Program-made: the position numbers and the translations under genes
Part shown: piece after piece, positions 28,598-33,769 of the stretch
Numbering within the stretch: position 1 is the first letter of the stretch
Layout: each line of letters begins with the position of its first letter
DNA from: an uncultured Oscillospiraceae bacterium
Lineage (GTDB): Bacteria > Bacillota > Clostridia > Oscillospirales > Acutalibacteraceae
Assembly (NCBI GenBank): GCA_900556765.1
Contig: USQH01000001.1
Span: forward strand, 1 to 33,769
Length of the DNA: 33,769 nucleotides
Reading direction: 5' to 3'
Notes under the pieces: model-generated
What the model saw: the letters and a program-made list of their open reading frames with translations, nothing else
Told to the model about the DNA's origin: nothing
Database searches by the model: none

Positions 28598-31210
28598 ATG
28601 GCAAGCAAGGAAACAGTTTACTGGCCCAAGGACGAGGATACCAAGATCGTCCCCGTGGAAATAGTCGAGGAGGTAAGAAAGAGCTTTCTTGACTACGGTA
28701 TGTCGGTCATAGTCAGCCGTGCGCTGCCTGATGTGCGCGACGGCTTCAAGCCCGTCCACCGCCGCATACTTTATACAATGTACGAAAACAACCTGACGCC
28801 CGACAAGCCCTACCGCAAGTGCGCGGATACGGTCGGTTCGGTGCTCGGACGCTATCATCCGCACGGCGATGCGTCGGTCTACGACGCCATGGTCAGAATG
28901 GCACAGGACTTCTCCCTGCGCTATCCGATGATCGACGGTCACGGTAACTTCGGCTCGATCGACGGTTATCCGGCGGCGGCATACAGGTACACCGAGTCAC
29001 GCATGAACAAGCTGTCGCTGCACATGATGGACGACATCGACAAGGAAACGGTCGATTTTGTATCCAACTATGACGACCGTCTGAAGGAGCCGAGCGTCCT
29101 GCCCTCACGCTTCCCGAACCTGCTGGTAAACGGCTCGCAGGGTATCGCCGTCGGCATGACGACTAATATTCCGCCGCACAACCTCGGTGAGGTCATCGAC
29201 GGTATGTGCTGTCTGATCGACAACCCCGACGCAGGCATTGAGGACCTTTGCCAGTACATAAAAGGCCCGGATTTCCCGACCGGCGGCATTGTTATGGGTA
29301 TGTCGGGCATTCGCGCCGCCTACGCCACCGGACGCGGCAAGATCGTCATGCGCGGAAAGACCGAGATCGAGGAAAAGCACAACGGCAAATTCCGCATTAT
29401 TATCACAGAAATTCCCTACGGCGTTAATAAAAAAGCGCTGGTTAAGTCCATATACGACCTCGCCGTCGAGAAACGCGTCGAGGGCATTGAGGACGTCGTC
29501 GACCATTCGAGCAAGCGCGACGGCGGTATACGCATCGTCGTCGACCTAAAGCGCGACGCAAATCCGCAGGTCGTGCTAAACAAGCTGTTCGCTTATACCC
29601 AGCTCCAAAGCACCTTCGGAGCTATCATGCTGGCTCTGGTAAACGGCAGACCGAAGGTTCTCACGCTCAAGGAGATGCTGCAAAACTACATCGACTTCCA
29701 GTGCGAGGTGGTCGAACGCCGCACCCGTTTCGATCTCAGAAAGGCGGAGGAGCGCGCCCACATTTTAGAGGGACTCAAAAAAGCGCTCGACTTCATTGAC
29801 GAGGTCATCGCCATTCTGCGCTCGTCCAAATCGGTGCCCGAGGGCAAGGAAGCACTCATGGCGCGCTTTGATTTTACCGAAATTCAGGCGACCGCCATCG
29901 TTCAGATGCGTTTGGGACAGCTCACCGGACTGGAACGCGAAAAAATTGAGGAAGAACTGGCGGCTCTGCACGAGAAAATCCGCGAGCTGAAGGAGATACT
30001 TGCCAGCCACGAGCGTATTCTTGACATCGTAAAGACCGAGGCACTCAATATTCGCGACAAGTATGCCGATGACCGCCGTACCGAGATCACCGCAGTCAGC
30101 GGAGATGTCGATATAGAGGATCTGATCCCCGATGAGGAGAACGTCATTACCCTCTCCGAGATGGGCTACATTAAGCGCGTCGTCTCCAACGAATTTGAAA
30201 TACAGAAGCAGGGCGGCAGAGGCCGCAAGGGCGCTACCATGCGCGACGAGGACATGACCAAGTTTATGTTTGTCTGCTCGTCCCACGACCGCCTGCTCTT
30301 CTTCACCAATATGGGCAGAATGTATAAGCTCAAGGCTTACGAAGTGCCGGAGGGCAGCCGCACGGCAAAGGGACTGAACATTGTCAATGTCTTGCCGCTG
30401 CTGCCGGACGAAAAGGTCAGCGTCATGATAAAAGCGAACGACCTGTCCGAGGAGGGCAAGTACCTGTGCATGGTCACCCGTCACGGTATCATCAAGCGCA
30501 CCGAGCTGAATAAGTACGATTCCAACCGCAAGGGCGGCATAAACGCCATCGTCCTCGACGAGGGCGACGAGCTGAAGTGGGTTCAGATGACCAACGGCAG
30601 CGATCAGCTTCTCATCGCCACCCGCGACGGCATGGCAATCCGCTTTAATGAGACCGACTGCCGTCCGATTGGCAGAACGGCGCGCGGCGTAAAGGCGCTC
30701 ACTCTGCGCGAGGGCGACGAGGTGGTCGGAATGGTTGCTGTCGACGATAACAAGACGCTGCTGACCGTTACCGAGACCGGTTTCGGACGCCGCTCCCACT
30801 TCGATAATTACCGCGTCCAGTCGCGCGGCGGCAAGGGTATCATTAACTACCGCACCGCCAAATTCGGCAAGGTCGCGTCGGTGCAGGCGGTCGATCAGAA
30901 CGACGACGCCATACTTATCACCAGCGGCGGCATCGTTATACGATTCTATACCGAAAATGTCAGCGTCATTTCCCGTCCGGGCAAGGGCCTGATCGTTATG
31001 CGCCCCGACGAGGGTACATTTGTTAAGTCGATGGAGCTTGCCGAGCACAGCGACGAGGAGGCTACCGCGGAGATAATCGACGACGGCAGCGCAGCCGACG
31101 GCACCGAGACCGCCGAAGAAGCAGCACAGGCGGCAGACGAGGCGGTTGAAACGATCGAATCGGTCGAAGCGGCTGAAGCGGCTGAAACCGTTGCCGCGCC
31201 TGAAGAATAA
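28598..31210 (+). CDS. gyrA: DNA gyrase subunit A with an Ala/Glu-rich tail
   Basis: The 870-residue subunit cuts and rejoins DNA. Landmarks are the quinolone region HPHGDASVYDAMVRMAQDF (Ala at the position of E. coli Ser83, the next residue Ser, as is common in Clostridia) and the active-site Tyr in AAAYRYTESRM. The coiled-coil arm lies at about residues 365-500. The C-terminal beta-pinwheel carries a GyrA-box-like QKQGGRGRKG. The last 45 or so residues are an acidic tail (EEAAQAADEAVETIESVEAA and EAAETVAAPEE) with 9-bp coding repeats. AAGGAGGCGG precedes the ATG; it is in an operon with gyrB. The stop codon is inside a 41-bp tandem repeat. Confidence 0.98.
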   Translation: MASKETVYWPKDEDTKIVPVEIVEEVRKSFLDYGMSVIVSRALPDVRDGFKPVHRRILYTMYENNLTPDKPYRKCADTVGSVLGRYHPHGDASVYDAMVRMAQDFSLRYPMIDGHGNFGSIDGYPAAAYRYTESRMNKLSLHMMDDIDKETVDFVSNYDDRLKEPSVLPSRFPNLLVNGSQGIAVGMTTNIPPHNLGEVIDGMCCLIDNPDAGIEDLCQYIKGPDFPTGGIVMGMSGIRAAYATGRGKIVMRGKTEIEEKHNGKFRIIITEIPYGVNKKALVKSIYDLAVEKRVEGIEDVVDHSSKRDGGIRIVVDLKRDANPQVVLNKLFAYTQLQSTFGAIMLALVNGRPKVLTLKEMLQNYIDFQCEVVERRTRFDLRKAEERAHILEGLKKALDFIDEVIAILRSSKSVPEGKEALMARFDFTEIQATAIVQMRLGQLTGLEREKIEEELAALHEKIRELKEILASHERILDIVKTEALNIRDKYADDRRTEITAVSGDVDIEDLIPDEENVITLSEMGYIKRVVSNEFEIQKQGGRGRKGATMRDEDMTKFMFVCSSHDRLLFFTNMGRMYKLKAYEVPEGSRTAKGLNIVNVLPLLPDEKVSVMIKANDLSEEGKYLCMVTRHGIIKRTELNKYDSNRKGGINAIVLDEGDELKWVQMTNGSDQLLIATRDGMAIRFNETDCRPIGRTARGVKALTLREGDEVVGMVAVDDNKTLLTVTETGFGRRSHFDNYRVQSRGGKGIINYRTAKFGKVASVQAVDQNDDAILITSGGIVIRFYTENVSVISRPGKGLIVMRPDEGTFVKSMELAEHSDEEATAEIIDDGSAADGTETAEEAAQAADEAVETIESVEAAEAAETVAAPEE

Positions 31211-31342
31211 TCTCCGACGCGGTCACACCCAATACCGCAGTGGAGAAATAACATCTGACGCGGTCACACCCGTTACCGCACCCGAGGAATAATCTTCGAC
31301 GCGGTCGCACCCGTTACCACACCTGAGGAATATTATTCGATC
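31190..31342. repeat. 41-bp tandem repeat spanning the gyrA stop codon, 3.7 copies
   Basis: Units start at 31190, 31231, 31272 and 31313 (the last partial) and share GACGCGGTCACACCC (or CGCACCC) at positions 27-41 of the unit and an ACCGCRCCYGAGGAATAAT-like first half. The first unit contains the gyrA end CCTGAAGAATAA, and the third repeats it as CCCGAGGAATAA. Since 41 is not a multiple of three, each copy shifts the frame. Confidence 0.95.
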
Positions 31343-31398
31343 CAGCACGGTTCTCAGAGGTTGCCGAACATTATACACTTGACTCGAGGTAAGCAAAA

Positions 31399-31611
31399 AT
31401 GGGCAAGGCACACTGGATACAGCATACCCATCTTTTCAGAGCTGATGAGTACGAATGTTCTGCCTGCAACGCCTTATTTGATAAGCCTTATGTCATCTGT
31501 CCGAACTGCTGTGATCAGATGGGTGGCTGGGTTAAGTATGATGCTTCTTGGGTTGATGAAATGGCGGAATACGACGACATGTTTGGCGACGATGATAATG
31601 ACGACGATTAA
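31399..31611 (+). CDS. Small zinc-ribbon protein
   Basis: The 70-residue soluble protein has one zinc ribbon (CSAC at about 20-23, CPNCC at 34-38) between an aromatic N-terminus (MGKAHWIQHTHLFRADEYE) and a very acidic tail (DEMAEYDDMFGDDDNDDD). Proteins of this shape are common but unnamed in gut Firmicutes and their phages. GAGGT lies nine bases before the ATG. It follows gyrA after the 41-bp array and is ended by its own terminator. Base usage is less GC-rich than in gyrA. Confidence 0.7.
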   Translation: MGKAHWIQHTHLFRADEYECSACNALFDKPYVICPNCCDQMGGWVKYDASWVDEMAEYDDMFGDDDNDDD

Positions 31612-31670
31612 CCTTTGATCAAAGTCAAGCGCTGTTTCAAAAACAATCCAAAACGTAAACAAATTTAAAC

Positions 31671-31709
31671 AAAAGGGATCGACCTGTTTTTTGCAGGCCG
31701 ATCCTTTTT
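31671..31709 (+). terminator. Terminator of the small zinc-ribbon gene
   Basis: AAAAGGGATCGACCTG pairs with CAGGCCGATCCTTTTT (one mismatch) around a T-rich loop, followed by T's. It begins 60 bases after the stop codon. Confidence 0.92.
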
Positions 31710-32080
31710 ATATAGTAAGATTATTGTATCGTGCGCTTTTATAATGTACGACAGGTTTATAGGGAACGAGTTTTAATCAGTGTTTATACGGAACGGTTTT
31801 TAATGCCGATTGAGACTGCTTAAGCTGTGGAATACATATAATTTTTTTAATAACGAGCAAAGCGACGGCAGACTTCAAAAACAGTTTTTATATCAAACCT
31901 CCTGCTGATACGGTCGAACATTCAATAGTCGGCGCTGTTTTCGTTTGTATTCGCCTTTTTTTGCAAATGCAGTCATTGATATAACAGTATAAGTAACCGC
32001 ATTTCAATTATATAGCACGCCCCTAACCAACAAATACCAATACAATAATATAAGGTTTCCAAGCGGCTTTCACAGCATAA
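31710..32080. other. Gene-free AT-rich spacer
   Basis: No gene, tRNA or clear RNA was recognised in these roughly 370 bases. A 27-bp imperfect direct repeat is present (GTTTATAGGGAACGAGTTTT and GTTTATACGGAACGGTTTTT, about 31757 and 31784). A short minus-strand open frame here has no ribosome binding site and unusual composition. Confidence 0.5.
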
Positions 32081-32118
32081 ACAAAAAGCGCGGCGTTTTG
32101 TAAAAAACACCGTGCTTT
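32078..32118 (-). terminator. Terminator of the two-segment membrane protein gene
   Basis: AAAGCGCGGCGTTTT (32085-32099) pairs with AAAACACCGTGCTTT (32104-32118), with two imperfect pairs. Read on the minus strand it is followed by TTTTTGTTT. Between it and the stop codon another perfect hairpin, GGCGATACG/CGTATCGCC (32143-32174), has no T tail. Confidence 0.7.
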
Positions 32119-32180
32119 GCATAACAAGAAGCATATAAAGCAGGCGATACGAGGATTTTTGCACCCGTATCGCCGTATAA

Positions 32181-32714
32181 TCATCTTTTTTTCTGCAACG
32201 CCATGAGGTTTTGCAGAATTTTTATCAGAGCGATGACCAAAAATCCGGCAATAACGTACATTATCGCACCGATCAGACTGTCGATTACCGACGATATCAT
32301 CGCTCCTGCTGACGCAACGTCGCCATCTGCGCCGAATATGGCAAGCATATCGCCCACGAATGACACCGGTGCGATCAGAAACAGCACGCAGCTTATCACG
32401 CGCATGACCATGCAGACAGTTTTTCCGGAATCGGAATACAATCCGCTGAGGGAGTTTTCTTCATAGCGATGCGCCGAGTAGCCGTCCAGCGACGGACGCC
32501 GCTCCTCCGTTTCTCCGTCGCCGAAGAACCGCACTGCATCGCCGCCGTTCGCATTGTCCTTTGCCGAATAGTGGCGCACTCCGGTGCCGCTTTCGTTTTT
32601 GTAATCGGTGTAATCGGGACCGTCGTCGGCAGGAGCTTTGCCCTTTTTTCGCGGACGCTCCTCAAAATCGTCGTCAATCACCGAAATGATGTCGTTATCG
32701 TTTTTCTTAGCCAT
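32181..32714 (-). CDS. Two-segment membrane protein of unknown function
   Basis: The 177-residue protein has a long charged, disordered N-terminal half (MAKKNDNDIISVIDDDFEER to about 95), rich in Asp, Lys, Arg and Tyr. Two hydrophobic segments follow: VCMVMRVISCVLFLIAPVSF and the later IGAIMYVIAGFLVIALIKIL. It ends in a basic tail (ALQKKR). GGAGG lies about twelve bases before the ATG. I recognise no family. It is on the strand leading away from the terminator pair at its 3' end and has no operon partner in view. Confidence 0.65.
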   Translation of the reverse strand: MAKKNDNDIISVIDDDFEERPRKKGKAPADDGPDYTDYKNESGTGVRHYSAKDNANGGDAVRFFGDGETEERRPSLDGYSAHRYEENSLSGLYSDSGKTVCMVMRVISCVLFLIAPVSFVGDMLAIFGADGDVASAGAMISSVIDSLIGAIMYVIAGFLVIALIKILQNLMALQKKR

Positions 32715-32777
32715 TGGCGGTTCAACCTCCGATAAAATTTAGCCTGATTTTTAAGCGGTTTTGCCTTGCTTTCGCTG

Positions 32778-32937
32778 CTCTCATGCACCGCGCTACGTTC
32801 TCGCATACCGTGCCACATTCTCGCGCACCGTGCTACGTTCTCATGCACCGCGCTACGCTCTCACGCACCGTGCCATGCTCTCACGCACCGTGCCATGCTC
32901 TCATTCACTGTGTGATTGATTTCCACGTTGTGGGCGG
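32778..32937. repeat. 20-bp tandem array, seven exact-length units (copy 1)
   Basis: Units start every 20 bases from 32778. Examples are CTCTCATGCACCGCGCTACG, TTCTCGCATACCGTGCCACA and CTCTCACGCACCGTGCCATG (twice in a row). The array ends in GTGTGATTGATTTCCACG then TTGTGGGCG. Read on the minus strand, the core is CACGGTGCGTGAG, the same family as the arrays at 18.8 and 22.8 kb. The spacer has no gene. Confidence 0.92.
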
Positions 32938-33130
32938 TTTTGGCGTTCATGCAGGTCGTACATACCGACACCATCTGCACGAAAATCACACAACGATTGT
33001 GCGCTGATGTACTTTATTTTCACACTGTGCGTACCTTTTTACGCCGTGCGAGTTGTCGACATGAACTATCCCATAATGCCGGTGACCGTTTCCTCTTGAC
33101 AATGGGGGCTTGCCACGCCGCCGAATTGCG

Positions 33131-33258
33131 TTCTCGCATACCGTGCTACGTTCTCACGCACCGCGCTACGTTCTCATGCGCTGTGTCATGCTCTCACGCG
33201 CTGTGTCATGCTCTCACGCACTCTCACGCACCGTGTGACTGATTTCCACGTTGTGGGC
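33131..33258. repeat. 20-bp tandem array (copy 2) with the same end
   Basis: Units at 33131, 33151, 33171 and 33191, a half unit CTCTCACGCA at 33211, and a last unit at 33221. It ends in GTGTGACTGATTTCCACG then TTGTGGGCG, the same tail as copy 1 with one change. So the array plus its 30-bp end was duplicated. It lies just after the serS stop codon on that strand. Confidence 0.9.
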
Positions 33259-33326
33259 GTCTTTGCGGGGCAGCTTGCGCGCCGTTTTCACGCCGCTTGA
33301 GCGCCGTAAATGTCACATTGTCTTGC

Positions 33327-33769
33327 TCAGCCGATCTTTTCGGCGCCGCCCATATAGGGGCGAAGCGCTTCGGGGATGCGTATTGAGCCGTCTGCCTGCA
33401 AATTGTTCTCCAGGAATGCGATAAGCATTCTCGGCGGGGCGACGACGGTGTTGTTGAGGGTGTGGGCGAGGTAGGTTCCTTTTTCGCCCTTAATGCGAAT
33501 TTTCAGGCGGCGTGCCTGAGCATCGCCGAGGTTGGAACAGCTTCCGACCTCAAAATATTTCTTCTGACGCGGTGACCACGCCTCAACGTCAAGCGACTTG
33601 ACCTTCAGGTCGGCAAGATCGCCCGAGCAGCAGCCGAGGGTACGCACAGGAATATCCATCGAGCGGAAGAGGTCGACGGTGTTTTTCCAAAGCTGATCGT
33701 ACCAGTAGTCGCTGTCCTCCGGCTTGCAGACGACGATCATCTCCTGCTTTTCAAACTGGTGGATGCGGT
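33327..33769 (-). CDS. serS: Seryl-tRNA synthetase, 5' part outside the window
   Basis: The C-terminal 146 residues or so of a class II synthetase that charges tRNA-Ser. The visible part starts at motif 2 (RIHQFEKQE), then GDLADLKVKSLDVEAWSP and the serine-site region FEVGSCSNLGDAQARRL. It ends with motif 3 (LNNTVVAPPRMLIAFLENN) and RIPEALRPYMGG. The LNNTVVAPPRM form of motif 3 differs from the usual bacterial LNGSGLAVGRT; both occur in Clostridia, some of which carry two SerRS genes. The gene continues past the right edge. No terminator was found after its stop; the duplicated repeat array follows it. Confidence 0.94.
   Translation of the reverse strand, partial: RIHQFEKQEMIVVCKPEDSDYWYDQLWKNTVDLFRSMDIPVRTLGCCSGDLADLKVKSLDVEAWSPRQKKYFEVGSCSNLGDAQARRLKIRIKGEKGTYLAHTLNNTVVAPPRMLIAFLENNLQADGSIRIPEALRPYMGGAEKIG

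Noticed and set aside
28873..28892. Ala at the GyrA position of E. coli Ser83 as acquired quinolone resistance
   Set aside because: The GDASVYDA form is, to my knowledge, normal in many Clostridia, so it is not evidence of selection.
29765..31048. Long open frame on the minus strand inside gyrA (427 codons)
   Set aside because: It is a shadow of gyrA's codon bias; the plus strand encodes an unmistakable GyrA and the minus frame has no family motifs or ribosome binding site.
31901..31915. GGAGG-like site on the minus strand in the gene-free spacer
   Set aside because: No start codon with an open frame follows at a usable distance.
31973..32164. 63-codon minus-strand frame in the spacer right of the small zinc-ribbon gene
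   Set aside because: No ribosome binding site, unusual Cys/Tyr-rich composition and overlap with the terminator hairpins.
32714..33242. Plus-strand frames rich in HAPCHALTHS-type peptides
   Set aside because: They are translations of the 20-bp tandem repeat, whose period shifts frame; no coding signal.

Overview
The window is the chromosomal replication-origin region of a spore-forming member of the Clostridia, most likely close to the Oscillospiraceae/Ruminococcaceae. The evidence is the order dnaA-dnaN-yaaA(S4)-recF-remB-gyrB-gyrA, an alpha/beta-type small acid-soluble spore protein, AGGAGG-type ribosome binding sites, extended -10 promoters (TGnTATAAT), and families typical of that group (DUF6062, a PRK06851-like ATPase, zinc-ribbon membrane proteins, MecA). 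No replicon or species name can be read from the sequence.

Layout. 1-20 kb is the left flank of the origin, mostly minus-strand genes: TspO/MBR protein, formate/nitrite-type channel, MFS permease, a degenerate P-loop ATPase with a tiny membrane protein, a Zn/Cd-type P-type ATPase behind an ArsR/SmtB-type operator, a lipoprotein, a Cu/Zn-SOD-like protein, a zinc-ribbon protein and an Ogg-type DNA glycosylase. Plus-strand genes among them are a zinc-ribbon membrane protein, MecA, the spore protein, tRNA-Gln, a DUF2752 protein, a TM2 protein, a GH2 glycosidase, a DUF6062 protein, YbaK, a VRR-NUC nuclease, a 53-residue Cys-rich protein and an unknown helical protein. 21.4-31.2 kb is the replication block, all on the plus strand and partly translationally coupled (dnaN/yaaA overlap by 4 bp). 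The right end holds a small zinc-ribbon protein, a two-segment membrane protein and the 3' part of serS.

The most striking feature lies between the genes. Nearly every long spacer is built from short degenerate tandem repeats. One family (period about 19-22 bp, core CACG-N3-CGTG, e.g. CACGGTGCGTG) recurs in both orientations in at least eight spacers, including the one directly after dnaA in the presumed oriC. Other arrays have their own unit (41 bp, 26 bp, 20 bp, about 35 bp). Two start inside the last codons of the upstream gene and copy its stop-codon region (gyrA and remB).

Other points: the dnaA-dnaN spacer has no canonical DnaA box but a cluster of TTTTCAACA-like words in an AT-rich stretch; two genes have their Shine-Dalgarno inside a strong hairpin; one gene looks leaderless; the SOD-like protein lacks the active-site Arg; and a recombinase C-terminal remnant lies beside tRNA-Gln. 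No CRISPR array, intact insertion sequence or obvious defence system was seen. Start sites were corrected by ribosome binding sites where possible.
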